Source: CADEDV01 sp964596345 | GTDB taxonomy: Bacteria; Bacteroidota; Bacteroidia; Chitinophagales; Chitinophagaceae | NCBI GenBank assembly: GCA_964596345.1 | Contig: CAZQSZ010000008.1 | Span: 256,037-320,036 of the forward strand | Reading direction: 5' to 3' | Length of the DNA stretch: 64,000 bases | Part shown: positions 26,379 through 34,677 of the stretch, piece after piece | How the letters are laid out: every line of letters begins with the position of its first letter | How positions within the stretch are numbered: position 1 is the first letter of the stretch | Notes under the pieces: model-generated | What the model was told of the DNA's origin: nothing | What the model saw: only the letters and a program-made list of their open reading frames with translations | Database searches by the model: none | Made by a program: the position numbers and the translations under genes

Positions 26379-26428
26379 CAAGCTACCGGCTCCGGGCTTT
26401 TGCCCGTGTTTGTAGCTTGTTCTTTTTT
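26379..26428 (+). terminator. Intrinsic terminator after the DUF5606 gene
   Basis: CAAGCTAC (26379-26386) pairs with GTAGCTTG (26412-26419). An inner CGGGC-TTTT-GCCCG hairpin is enclosed, and TTCTTTTTT follows. The alternative TTG start of the next gene (26417) lies inside this stem and is therefore unlikely. Confidence 0.85.
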
Positions 26429-26434
26429 ATAATC

Positions 26435-28162
26435 ATGAATATGGCCGCAGTGATACAAAAATTACCCCGTCATTTTTTACCAGCTGATTTTGTGGTAAAA
26501 GATTGGAAAACCCTAGAACCTTATTTTAAAAACCTGGATGAACGGGTTATAAGTTCTTTACAGGAACTGGAACAATGGTTGAAAGATGCCAGTGAGCTGG
26601 AAGCAGTGATCAGCGAGGATGCCTGCTGGAGACAGATCCGTATGACCTGTGATACAGAAAATAAAGAACTCGAAGAAGCCTTCACGTTCTTTATGATGGA
26701 GATACAGCCAAAGATCCAACCCTGGTCAGATAAGCTGAATAAAAAACTGGTGGATTGCCCTTTTACCAGCGAACTTGACCAGCAAAAATATTTTACCTAC
26801 CTGCGAAATGTAAAAAAGAACATTGATCTGTTTCGTGAGGCCAATATCCCCATCCAGGCCGACCTGAATGTGATGCAGCAACAGTTTGGTGTGATCGCCG
26901 GTAAAATGACCGTGCAGGTTAATGGCCAGGAATACACCCTGCAACAGGCAGCCAAGTTTTTAGAAGACCCCGACAGGGAGTTAAGGGAAGAAGTGTATCG
27001 CAAGATCAATGACCGGAGATTGGAGGATAAAAAACAGTTGAATGATCTGTATACAAACCTGCTGCAAAAACGTAACCAGGTGGCATTAAATACAGGTTTT
27101 GCAAATTACCGTGACTTTCGTTTTGCTGAGCTGGGCCGCTTTGATTACAGCAAAGAAGATTGTTACCAGTTTCATGAAGCTGTTAAACTGCATGTGATGC
27201 CGCTGGTGAACCAGATCTACGAAGCGAAAAAGAAAAAGCTGGGACTTGATAACCTGCGGCCCTGGGATGTGGAAGCAGAACCAGCCGGCATACAACCCCT
27301 TCGCCCGTTTAAAACGGGTGAAGAGCTCACAGAAAAGACCATTGCCTGCTTCACTAAATTGCGTCCCTTTTTTGCTGAGTGTTTGCAACAAATGAAAACT
27401 ATGGGCCACCTGGACCTGGAAAGCCGGAAAGGAAAAGCACCGGGAGGATATAATTGCCCGCTGGCTGAAAGCGGAGCCCCCTTCATTTTCATGAACGCAG
27501 CCGGGCAACTGGATGATGTGACAACCATGGTCCACGAAGGCGGCCATGCTATTCATTCTTTTTTATCGCATGACCTTGAACTGAATGGCTTTAAAGAATA
27601 CCCCACAGAAATAGCAGAAGTAGCCAGTATGAGCATGGAGTTGTTCAGCATGGACCACTGGGACGTCTTTTTTGATAGTGAAGAAGAATTGCAGAGAGCC
27701 AAAGAACAACAGTTGGAAAGAGTAATCACCATTTTCCCCTGGATCGCCACGATTGATAAATTTCAGCATTGGGTATTTGAAAATCCCGGGCACACAGAAG
27801 AAGAAAGAGCTGCCAAATGGCTAACTATACTGGATGAATTTTCCTCGCCTGTCATTGATTTTTCAGGACTGGAAGAGTATCGCCGATATGGCTGGCAACG
27901 GCAACTCCACTTGTTTGAAGTACCCTTTTATTACATCGAATATGGAATAGCACAACTGGGAGCCATTGGTCTGTGGATGCAATACAAGAAAAACCCGGAT
28001 GCTGCCGTCGAGAACTATATCAAAGCATTGGACCTTGGTGGTACCCGGACATTACCTGAATTATTCGGGGCGGCCGGTCTTCGCTTTGACTTTTCACCGG
28101 CGCATATCAGTGAATTAATGGGGTTTGTACAGCAGGAAATGCTTGCTTTAGCAAAATCTTAG
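26435..28162 (+). CDS. M3-family oligoendopeptidase
   Basis: This cytoplasmic zinc metallopeptidase of the PepF/thimet type has about 575 residues. The HEGGH zinc motif is in MVHEGGHAIHSF, with the downstream glutamate ligand in EIAEVASMSMELF. Recognition residues typical of M3 peptidases appear near the C-terminus (a Tyr-rich FYYIEYGIAQLG segment). It cleaves short peptides. I chose ATG 26435 over the upstream TTG at 26417, which lies in a terminator stem; ATG 26441 is also possible. Confidence 0.93.
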   Translation: MNMAAVIQKLPRHFLPADFVVKDWKTLEPYFKNLDERVISSLQELEQWLKDASELEAVISEDACWRQIRMTCDTENKELEEAFTFFMMEIQPKIQPWSDKLNKKLVDCPFTSELDQQKYFTYLRNVKKNIDLFREANIPIQADLNVMQQQFGVIAGKMTVQVNGQEYTLQQAAKFLEDPDRELREEVYRKINDRRLEDKKQLNDLYTNLLQKRNQVALNTGFANYRDFRFAELGRFDYSKEDCYQFHEAVKLHVMPLVNQIYEAKKKKLGLDNLRPWDVEAEPAGIQPLRPFKTGEELTEKTIACFTKLRPFFAECLQQMKTMGHLDLESRKGKAPGGYNCPLAESGAPFIFMNAAGQLDDVTTMVHEGGHAIHSFLSHDLELNGFKEYPTEIAEVASMSMELFSMDHWDVFFDSEEELQRAKEQQLERVITIFPWIATIDKFQHWVFENPGHTEEERAAKWLTILDEFSSPVIDFSGLEEYRRYGWQRQLHLFEVPFYYIEYGIAQLGAIGLWMQYKKNPDAAVENYIKALDLGGTRTLPELFGAAGLRFDFSPAHISELMGFVQQEMLALAKS

Positions 28163-28287
28163 TGAAAATACCCAGAAAGTGGTACGGTTGAAATTTCAGA
28201 AATTGAAAACCAGACACTATTTTTGATTCAGCAATGAGATACTAACAACCGAATTATAAAATAGCTACTAATCAGAGCCTTAACCTT

Positions 28288-28322
28288 AAGTCCCGCTGTT
28301 TCTACACCGGGGCTTATTTTTT
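28288..28322 (+). terminator. Intrinsic terminator downstream of the M3 peptidase
   Basis: AAGTCCCG (28288-28295) pairs with CGGGGCTT (28308-28315) with one G-U pair. A T-tract (ATTTTTT) follows. It lies between the M3 peptidase and the converging fur-type gene. Confidence 0.8.
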
Positions 28323-28333
28323 AAACGACACTT

Positions 28334-28750
28334 TTATTTACAATTCTTACAAATTCCCTCGGCCACCACTTCAATATGCGAAGAAGTGTAGCCCTTGGGT
28401 AATTTCAAATCCGGCGTCACCACATCATCCAGGCAATAAGTGATATTGCATTGAGTACATACAAAATGAACATGATGATCATGATGATGGCCTTCTTTAC
28501 AATCATCTTTACATAATGCATAACGGATGGAATTATCAGCCGTAGGTATTGTATGAATAATTCCCTTTTCAACAAAAGTCTGCAGCGTCCTGTAAACAGT
28601 AACCCTGTCAAATTTCTCTCCGGCTCTTTTTTCAATATCACCATGAGCCAGGGCACCGGGTTGTTCCAGGAAAAGACCCAGTATCTTTTCCCTGCTGCCG
28701 GTGATGCTCAGGTTATTATTTCTCAATATTTCTTTGACATCCTTTACCAT
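28334..28750 (-). CDS. Fur-family metalloregulator
   Basis: This 138-residue winged-helix repressor has the DNA-binding half at 1-80 (ITGSREKILGLFLEQPGALAHGDIEK, RVTVYRTLQTFVEKGII) and a C-terminal dimerisation half. The structural zinc ligands are C98-C101 (CTQC) and C134-C137 (CKNC). The regulatory site has a strikingly His-rich stretch, HHHDHHVHF, at 88-96. Fur, Zur and PerR types cannot be separated with confidence; the histidine-rich site and the neighbouring copper and mercury proteins favour zinc or another non-iron metal. It lies 10 bases downstream of the SCO gene. Confidence 0.9.
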   Translation of the reverse strand: MVKDVKEILRNNNLSITGSREKILGLFLEQPGALAHGDIEKRAGEKFDRVTVYRTLQTFVEKGIIHTIPTADNSIRYALCKDDCKEGHHHDHHVHFVCTQCNITYCLDDVVTPDLKLPKGYTSSHIEVVAEGICKNCK

Positions 28751-28760
28751 AAAAAGTTTT

Positions 28761-29354
28761 TTACTTTTTAAGTTGTCTTCTTATTTGTCTTATCAGTGCT
28801 TCCACTTCACTATCTTTCAGTCCATCGTATATTTTTTTTACTTTCCCTTCTTTATTAACCAACGCCCAGAATTGGGTATGTAAAAAATCATCTGCAACCG
28901 TTTTCAGGTTATTCACCGGGTCATCAATGGTGTAGCTAACCCTGGCCATATTGTATAAACTATCTTTCCGCCCTGTCAGGAATATCCATTGATTGGTGTT
29001 GACCTTCATCGAATCCGCATATTTTTTTAATACCGGCACCGAGTCCACTTCAGGCATACAAGTATGCGAAAGGATCAGGAAATTCTTTTCGTCTTTGAAT
29101 GCTTCATACACTTTCCGCATATTGCTGTTCATCTTTGGACAGATACCCTTGCAGGTGGTAAAAAAATACTCCGCCACGTACACCTTCCCTTCCACATCTT
29201 TATTGGTCACCATCTTGCCGTCCTGGTTCAAAAAAGCAAAGGGCATTACTTCGGAAATAGTATCGTTCCGGCTGATCCACGGACTTATCACCAGGTAAAA
29301 AATAATGATCAATCCTGCAAAAAACGCTGTGTATAGGCCCTGCTTTTTAGTCAT
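28761..29354 (-). CDS. SCO1/SenC-family copper protein
   Basis: The 197-residue protein has an N-terminal membrane anchor (about 7-25) and a thioredoxin-like domain. The copper ligands are Cys68 and Cys72 in CKGIC and His159 in LHTQF, all three present. SCO proteins deliver copper to the CuA site of cytochrome oxidase or act in periplasmic redox sensing. No oxidase genes are in the window. It forms a two-gene operon with the downstream Fur-type regulator. Confidence 0.93.
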   Translation of the reverse strand: MTKKQGLYTAFFAGLIIIFYLVISPWISRNDTISEVMPFAFLNQDGKMVTNKDVEGKVYVAEYFFTTCKGICPKMNSNMRKVYEAFKDEKNFLILSHTCMPEVDSVPVLKKYADSMKVNTNQWIFLTGRKDSLYNMARVSYTIDDPVNNLKTVADDFLHTQFWALVNKEGKVKKIYDGLKDSEVEALIRQIRRQLKK

Positions 29355-29371
29355 AACAATAGAATGAGTTG

Positions 29372-29379
29372 CAAAGTTA
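29372..29379 (-). promoter_or_regulatory. -7 box upstream of the SCO gene
   Basis: On the minus strand this reads TAACTTTG, an exact TAnnTTTG match, ending 17 bases before the ATG at 29354. No -33 TTG is clearly placed. Confidence 0.5.
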
Positions 29380-29450
29380 ACGAGCCTTCAATGATTTTAC
29401 CGGTTTCAAAAAGAGTTGATCAAAGATTTTGCAACTATGTTGCTTTTTGC

Positions 29451-29458
29451 TATTTTTG
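29451..29458 (+). promoter_or_regulatory. -7 box of the MerC-like gene, with -33 TTTG
   Basis: TATTTTTG fits TAnnTTTG exactly, and TTTG at 29428-29431 lies 19 nt upstream, the expected Bacteroidota spacing. The box ends 8 bases before ATG 29467. It argues for ATG 29467 over ATG 29416, which lies upstream of the promoter. Confidence 0.65.
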
Positions 29459-29466
29459 CCATCTTC

Positions 29467-29859
29467 ATGAAACTAAAGATCAACTGGGATGCATTGGGTA
29501 TCGGGGCTTCGCTGGCTTGCGCCATTCACTGTGCCCTATTGCCCCTGTTCATGAGCAGCCTGCCTCTATTTGGTATTAATATAATAGATAACCTCGCTTT
29601 TGAGGCCGGCATGATCGTTCTTGCCTTCCTGATTGGTACCTATGCTCTCTTTCATGGTTTCCGGAAACATCACCATAGCTGGTTACCCTTTTTATTATTC
29701 ATTGCCGGCTTTTCCTGCCTGGTACTGAAACAGTTTTTTATCCATTATGCCACCTGGCTACTGATACCAGCTGTTGTGTTCATTGTTGCCGCACACCTGA
29801 TCAACTATCGCTCCTGCCGCATTCATGACCATGCCCACGCAGATGATTGCAATCACTGA
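29467..29859 (+). CDS. MerC-domain membrane protein
   Basis: Starting at ATG 29467 (MKLKINWDALGIGASLACAIHCALLPLF) the protein has 130 residues and four transmembrane helices. The ALLPLF and ACAIHC signature matches MerC-type metal importers. The C-terminal tail is His-rich (HDHAHADDCNH), suggesting metal binding. The ORF could extend to ATG 29416, but the promoter lies between the two starts. In Bacteroidota these proteins are common outside mercury operons, and no merA or merR is nearby. It diverges from the SCO-Fur pair. Confidence 0.88.
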   Translation: MKLKINWDALGIGASLACAIHCALLPLFMSSLPLFGINIIDNLAFEAGMIVLAFLIGTYALFHGFRKHHHSWLPFLLFIAGFSCLVLKQFFIHYATWLLIPAVVFIVAAHLINYRSCRIHDHAHADDCNH

Positions 29860-29892
29860 TCCTTTTGCTAACTTGGCCATTAAACGGATTGT

Positions 29893-30315
29893 ATGAAATC
29901 AACGCTCCTGTTCATCTTGCTGGTCTTTGCGCTTGTAAGCGCTGCTCAACACAAAGACGAGAAAACCATACGGAATTTACTGGCTGAACAAACAGCTGCC
30001 TGGAACCGCGGCGATATTGAAAGTTTCATGAAAGGTTATTGGGAAAATGATTCCTTGATGTTTATTGGTAAAAGCGGCGTCACGTATGGCTGGACCAATA
30101 CACTCAATAATTATAAAAAGGGATATCCCGATACGGCAGCTATGGGCCAACTCACTTTCACCCTGATCAAAGTGGAAAAAATTTCCCGGAAATATTTCCA
30201 GGTAGTAGGTAAATGGTTCTTAAAAAGAAGTATAGGTGATGTGGGCGGACATTACAGTTTATTACTCCGGAAAATAAAAGGGAAATGGGTAATCATCACT
30301 GATCACAGCAGTTAA
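29893..30315 (+). CDS. Secreted NTF2-like protein (DUF4440/SnoaL)
   Basis: This 140-residue protein has a signal peptide (about 1-18, ending SAA) and an NTF2-like domain. Its start (EKTIRNLLAEQTAAWNRGDIESFMKGY) and last strand (GGHYSLLLRKIKGKWVIITDHSS) match DUF4440. The fold forms a cup, and no active-site residues can be assigned. It ends five bases before the converging VanZ-like gene, with no terminator between them. Confidence 0.85.
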   Translation: MKSTLLFILLVFALVSAAQHKDEKTIRNLLAEQTAAWNRGDIESFMKGYWENDSLMFIGKSGVTYGWTNTLNNYKKGYPDTAAMGQLTFTLIKVEKISRKYFQVVGKWFLKRSIGDVGGHYSLLLRKIKGKWVIITDHSS

Positions 30316-30320
30316 CTGAG

Positions 30321-30725
30321 CTAAGCCTGCTGCAATTCCCTTTGCTGAATCTTTTCAAAAACAAAATGTGAGATCGTTAACCCGATCAGCGAAAAAATGA
30401 TATCGTTATAATCAAAAGTTCTTCCAAAAAAAGGAATGAGTTGCAGGTACTCGTTCACTATCAGCATACCGAACCCCATCAGGCATACCAGCCGCAGATC
30501 ATAGGATGATTGTATCCTGAAAATTCTTGCTATTAAAAAATTTCTTCCGCTGAAGAACCAGTAAGCGCCAAAAGGAATCAGGAATGAGCCCAACAGGTTA
30601 GGGGCAATACCGAGAAAAAATTTCCCTTCCTCCCACAGGTGCAGGGGACGGATCAGAAACTTTATTGTCCAGATGATCAAAGCACCAATAATGACGAAGG
30701 TCCGGCTGGTTTTTTTCAGGTACAT
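30321..30725 (-). CDS. Four-helix membrane protein, possibly VanZ-like
   Basis: The 134-residue product has four hydrophobic helices. The pattern FFGRTFDYNDIIFSLIGLTIS near the end resembles the R-x-F-D-x-x-D motif of VanZ-like proteins. The N-terminal helix is basic (LKKTSRTFVIIGALIIW). The assignment is tentative, and an unrelated small membrane family is possible. Confidence 0.55.
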   Translation of the reverse strand: MYLKKTSRTFVIIGALIIWTIKFLIRPLHLWEEGKFFLGIAPNLLGSFLIPFGAYWFFSGRNFLIARIFRIQSSYDLRLVCLMGFGMLIVNEYLQLIPFFGRTFDYNDIIFSLIGLTISHFVFEKIQQRELQQA

Positions 30726-30821
30726 GTTGGTTGATAATAAGTTCCTAAAATACAGATTTTTGGCCTTGCCATTATCCGTACTGAAAGGTATTTTATGTTC
30801 TACGAAACAGGGAGTAAAAAG

Positions 30822-31046
30822 TTACTTCTTCCAGGTGCGGTAGAGGTAAACCACCAGCCAGGCAAAGCTGCCTGTTAAAGCAATATAGAAAATAACAGTA
30901 TAGAGAACAGGTTTTCCATTACTAAAAGCCAGTCCGAAATACAATCCGGCTGTAGCTATGATCAGCAGCCACAAAAGGGTTATTGAAATGGAATTCATGA
31001 TCTTCTTAAAAAAGCTTTTGATTTCCGGGTCCCAGCCTTGTTCCAT
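30822..31046 (-). CDS. Small two-helix membrane protein, unknown
   Basis: The internal ATG 31046 gives a 74-residue protein (MEQGWDPEIKSFFKKIMNSISITLLWLL...) with two transmembrane helices separated by NGKPVL. The ORF could start at 31088, but the shorter start has the natural charged N-terminus. I recall such short proteins starting with ME-WDPE in Bacteroidota, without known function. It sits just downstream of the GH25 gene on the same strand. Confidence 0.65.
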   Translation of the reverse strand: MEQGWDPEIKSFFKKIMNSISITLLWLLIIATAGLYFGLAFSNGKPVLYTVIFYIALTGSFAWLVVYLYRTWKK

Positions 31047-31106
31047 GGAGTCAGTTTTAGTAAAAAACAAGTTACAGTAATTCAACAAGGCCGGCGGGGT
31101 AAAGTT

Positions 31107-31877
31107 TTACCTGATCAGCAGATTTCTAAACTCCACCGAGTCTCCGCTGAACACATTGAAGTCAACCCTGGAAGTGATACCATTTACATTACCAGCATCA
31201 TTATGCTGCCAGAAGGCCCAGCCCCGGTTGATACGGGGTTGTTGTTCCTGGTAATAATGTGCCACCCAGAGCGGGTAGTTATCAAAATCGCTGCCGAGGT
31301 TTCTTTTGTAAAAATCAACGTTGGTGTAAATGATGGGTTTTACACCATAATAATTTTCTACAACGTTCAGCCATTCCATCAATTCCTTTTTAAGCTGTGC
31401 AGGGGGTGTCCCGTTGAGCTGCTCAATATCAAGTACCGGGGGGAGATCACCGGGTTCCAGGTCAACATTTTCAATAAAATTCTCTGCCTGCATTTTTCCA
31501 TCTTTAGAAGGGATAAAAAAATGGTAGGCCCCCCTCGTGATATCATTGGCCCTGGCTTTTTTCCAATTTCTTTTGAATTGGGGATCGGTGTTTCCGATCC
31601 CTTCTGTTGCTTTGATAAAAGCAAACCCGAGTTGAATACCTTCCACATTCATCGCCTTTACCTCTTCCCAGGCAATCATTTGCTGGTAGCGGGATACGTC
31701 AATACCATGAATAGCATAAGTAGTAGGAATAGCGATCCCAAATTCAGGATAGCGGGTAAATTTGGCCTTCCGGTAGCTAAGCCATTGATAAAACATCCAG
31801 GATCCTGCAGCCATTCCCAGCAGAATGACCAGTACCACAATAAAACGGATAAATTTCTTCTTCTGGCGGGCAGTCAT
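31107..31877 (-). CDS. Membrane-anchored GH25 lysozyme
   Basis: This 256-residue protein has a basic N-terminus and a transmembrane anchor (about 11-31), followed by a glycoside hydrolase family 25 domain. The GH25 landmarks are GIDVSRYQ (catalytic Asp side), GFAFIKATEG, LPPVLDIE and WAFWQHNDAG, with VDFNVF near the end. It should cleave beta-1,4 bonds of peptidoglycan in the periplasm. There is no phage gene nearby, so it appears to be a housekeeping cell-wall enzyme. Confidence 0.92.
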   Translation of the reverse strand: MTARQKKKFIRFIVVLVILLGMAAGSWMFYQWLSYRKAKFTRYPEFGIAIPTTYAIHGIDVSRYQQMIAWEEVKAMNVEGIQLGFAFIKATEGIGNTDPQFKRNWKKARANDITRGAYHFFIPSKDGKMQAENFIENVDLEPGDLPPVLDIEQLNGTPPAQLKKELMEWLNVVENYYGVKPIIYTNVDFYKRNLGSDFDNYPLWVAHYYQEQQPRINRGWAFWQHNDAGNVNGITSRVDFNVFSGDSVEFRNLLIR

Positions 31878-31911
31878 GAAAGCAGCTTGCAGCTATTTTA
31901 TTTATTAGCAA

Positions 31912-31919
31912 CAAATATA
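31912..31919 (-). promoter_or_regulatory. -7 box upstream of the GH25 gene
   Basis: On the minus strand this reads TATATTTG, an exact TAnnTTTG match about 34 bases before the ATG at 31877. No convincing -33 element is visible. Confidence 0.45.
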
Positions 31920-31971
31920 AACCGATGCAAACTGGAAAACTGTTAATTCATAATAACCAGGCTTTGTAATT

Positions 31972-32766
31972 TTATTCTATTACGTCCTGTAACAGCAAAG
32001 CTGTGCAGGCATTGGCCAATAAAAACCGTTCTTCTGCTGTACTCTTTCCTAAAAACACCATCCCCCTGTTGATAAATGAAACAGCCGCCACGGATCGTCC
32101 CTGCGTATCCCGGAATTCAAAACCAACTGAACCAGCCAGGATGTTTCCGGATTTCCCTTTTATTTCCATTTTTGTTACCGGAACAATAGAGTAATACTCT
32201 GTCCTGCTTTTGGCCAGGTAGCCGACATATTCCTTAGGCCTGGTTTGCGAAAGCTGGTTATCAATCACCATTTCCCAGGGGCGGGTATCTTTATCTGATG
32301 TGAATATTTGCACATAGTAATTACTGGAAGAAGCACTTCCGATACCCAGTATATCTAAACCGATATTCAACAGGCTATTGGGATTCTTGCCGATCTCCAG
32401 CGTTTTAGCGTTGAATTTTGAGACACAATATACTTCTGAAAGATTCTTACTATCTGCCAGGCTGAAACGGATTGTTTGTTTCCGGTTGACGTATTCGGTC
32501 GAAATAATATTGACCCACTCCTGTTGTGCCGTACCTCCATACCCAAGTCCATTCCGGTATGAACTGCCTTTTATCCAGGAACGTTTGATAGTGGTGGTGG
32601 CATATTCGCCAAAACTCATTTTTTGTTTGATGCGGGTTCCGTCTTTTCCTTTGACGATATACTCATCATGGCTGGCTTTCAGTTCATCGCTGACAACCAT
32701 TTTACCCGGTGCACAACTGCTGATTAAAATTGTTACTGCCGATACAATGCAAAAAAATCTTTTCAT
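31972..32766 (-). CDS. Lipoprotein of unknown function
   Basis: The start at 32766 (MKRFFCIVSAVTILISSC) gives a classic lipoprotein signal with lipid cysteine C18. The ORF continues upstream to 32790, but that extension would bury the signal. The 264-residue product has beta-rich segments, and a glycine/serine stretch at GLDILGIGSASSSNYYV. I recognise no family. It is flanked by unrelated genes and appears monocistronic. Confidence 0.75.
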   Translation of the reverse strand: MKRFFCIVSAVTILISSCAPGKMVVSDELKASHDEYIVKGKDGTRIKQKMSFGEYATTTIKRSWIKGSSYRNGLGYGGTAQQEWVNIISTEYVNRKQTIRFSLADSKNLSEVYCVSKFNAKTLEIGKNPNSLLNIGLDILGIGSASSSNYYVQIFTSDKDTRPWEMVIDNQLSQTRPKEYVGYLAKSRTEYYSIVPVTKMEIKGKSGNILAGSVGFEFRDTQGRSVAAVSFINRGMVFLGKSTAEERFLLANACTALLLQDVIE

Positions 32767-33032
32767 ATTCTGTTTTACTAATGACAACAAAGATGCAGCT
32801 TGATCCTGTTAATATCTGTTAACAATGCTGTCATTCATCACATCGCTGACATGAACTGTGTAAAACAGGCGACAAAACGACCAACCTGTTCATTTTAATG
32901 ACCAATTCCTTTTATCTGCTGGCTCGATTTGTCTGGCTTGTCTAAACCGTAGTTTATCCAAAAGCAGAATTTTTCTTTCTGCTGCACAATAGCTTTAGCA
33001 AATACTATTTAATAACAGCTAAACTTTTAACT
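32767..33032. other. Divergent intergenic region
   Basis: Nothing coding is seen. A hairpin AGCAGAA-TTTTTCT-TTCTGCT lies near 32962-32983, upstream of the secreted protein at 33033. It could be a leader structure. No exact -7 consensus was found. Confidence 0.3.
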
Positions 33033-33377
33033 ATGAAGCAGTATTTCAAAACAATGATGGCAGCCACAGTGCTGGGTTTTATTTCTTTTTCCGCTTTCGC
33101 ACAGGATGAACAACCTGTTACCCCCAAATGGGTGTCTGATAAAGGCTATTGGGTCGTTGAAAGTAATATCAAAGACCCGCTCAATCACGTGATCCGGTTT
33201 TATAATAACGATAATGTATTACTGTACAAAGAAGCCGTTACCGGCGTTAAACTGAATCCTGAAAAAAGAGCCGTCAGGATGAAGCTTAAAAAAGTACTGG
33301 AAGCATCCGTTATTGCCTGGGAGCAGAAAAAAGTAACGGAAGAGAATAAAAATTACGTTGCAGCTATCCTGAAATAA
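33033..33377 (+). CDS. Small secreted protein, unknown
   Basis: This 114-residue protein has a signal peptide (1-23, ending AFAQ) and a compact mature domain: KWVSDKGYWVVESNIKDPLNHVIRFYNNDNVLLYKEAV. I do not recognise a family. The pattern is common among short periplasmic proteins of Chitinophagaceae. A terminator hairpin follows at 33401, so it is transcribed alone. Confidence 0.65.
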   Translation: MKQYFKTMMAATVLGFISFSAFAQDEQPVTPKWVSDKGYWVVESNIKDPLNHVIRFYNNDNVLLYKEAVTGVKLNPEKRAVRMKLKKVLEASVIAWEQKKVTEENKNYVAAILK

Positions 33378-33400
33378 GCATAAGGATCAGTTTTCAAAAC

Positions 33401-33432
33401 AACCCTGCAGCAATTAGCGGCAGGGTTCTTTC
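33401..33432 (+). terminator. Probable terminator
   Basis: AACCCTGC (33401-33408) pairs with GCAGGGTT (33420-33427), followed by CTTTCG. The T-tract is weak. Confidence 0.5.
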
Positions 33433-33465
33433 GCTAAAAACCGTTCGTCGCCCAAAAATGACCGT

Positions 33466-34677
33466 ATGACGATATTACAAAAACACAGTATACAAAAGGA
33501 GCCGGGGCTTCGTAATTTTATAACTGTTCACATGCAGCAGTATCCCTTCATATTCTCCGATGAAAGAAAATACCGCATCAGGCGCCACCTTTATTTCTGG
33601 TTGTTCTGGTGGGTTTTTTTCAGTTTACTGTATGCCTATACTGCCGGACTAAATTTATTGCCCGATTATCGCCGGCTACCGGTATCCACCGTCAACTCGA
33701 TCTTTTTCATGGCGCCTCATATGTTTTTAGCCTATTCGCTGATGTACTTTGTAGTGCCGCAGTTTATCCTGAAAGGAAAATATAGGTCAGGTGCAGCCCT
33801 TGTCCTCCTGCTTTTTTTTGTTACCGCTTGTTTCTCTGCTATTGTGGGAATGTATATTCTTCCCGGTGTCAGGTCCTGGCTTTTTCCTTTTAACACTTCA
33901 CACCCGGACAATGCAACTTTTTTCCTGTCATTGCTTGGCGGATTGCGGGGTGCCATCACCATCGGCGGACTGGCTGCTTCCATCAAACTGATGAAATTTT
34001 GGTATGTAAAAGAACAACGCAACCTGCAATTACAAAAAGAGAATGTGGAATCACAGTTACAATTGCTCAAGGCCCAGGTACACCCGCATTTTTTATTCAA
34101 TACTCTTAATAATATTTATTCGTACACTCAGAACACTGCGCCGGTAGCCGCTAAAATGGTAACAGGGTTATCGGACCTGCTCCGGTTTATGCTCTACGAA
34201 TGTAACCAGCCACTGGTTCCCCTGTCCAAAGAGATAAAAATGATACAGGATTATATCAACCTGGAAAAGATACGGTATGGCAACAAACTGGAATTACACC
34301 TTGATCTGCCCGAAAACACAAAGGATATTCATATTGCACCCTTATTACTGTTACCCTTAGTGGAAAATTGTTTTAAACATGGTACCAGTACTATGCTGGA
34401 GCAGCCCTGGATCAATTTACAGGTAAGCCTCCGGGGAACACTGATGCAGATGAAACTGATGAATGGAAAGACAAATCAATCAGCAAAAGAAACAACCGGT
34501 ACCGGAATCGGGATAAAAAATGTAGAAAAAAGATTAGCCTTGTTGTATCCCGGCAAGCATGAATTGAATATTGTGAACGAGGAAGATGTCTTTATCATTA
34601 ACCTGAAAATTGAACTGGAATATCAAAAAAAAATTTCTCTTATAAATACAAAAAAACAGGAAGTGGCACATGCCTGA
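33466..34677 (+). CDS. LytS-type sensor histidine kinase (second pair)
   Basis: This 403-residue membrane kinase has four or so transmembrane helices, then a PF06580 kinase domain. The phosphoacceptor is His208 in QVHPHFLFNTLNNI. The N box is at LVENCFKHGTS and the glycine box at GTGIGIKNVEKRL. ATG 33466 adds a polar N-terminus, and ATG 33532 (MQQYPFIFSDERK) is an alternative. It overlaps the downstream LytTR gene by 8 bases. It differs from the 16356 kinase in its membrane part, so the two probably respond to different signals. Confidence 0.92.
   Translation: MTILQKHSIQKEPGLRNFITVHMQQYPFIFSDERKYRIRRHLYFWLFWWVFFSLLYAYTAGLNLLPDYRRLPVSTVNSIFFMAPHMFLAYSLMYFVVPQFILKGKYRSGAALVLLLFFVTACFSAIVGMYILPGVRSWLFPFNTSHPDNATFFLSLLGGLRGAITIGGLAASIKLMKFWYVKEQRNLQLQKENVESQLQLLKAQVHPHFLFNTLNNIYSYTQNTAPVAAKMVTGLSDLLRFMLYECNQPLVPLSKEIKMIQDYINLEKIRYGNKLELHLDLPENTKDIHIAPLLLLPLVENCFKHGTSTMLEQPWINLQVSLRGTLMQMKLMNGKTNQSAKETTGTGIGIKNVEKRLALLYPGKHELNIVNEEDVFIINLKIELEYQKKISLINTKKQEVAHA

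Noticed and set aside
26417..26434. TTG start for the M3 peptidase
   Set aside because: It lies inside the terminator stem of the upstream gene.
29416..29859. Mercury-resistance operon around MerC
   Set aside because: No merA, merR, merT or merP is nearby; MerC-like proteins are widespread in Bacteroidota without mercury operons.
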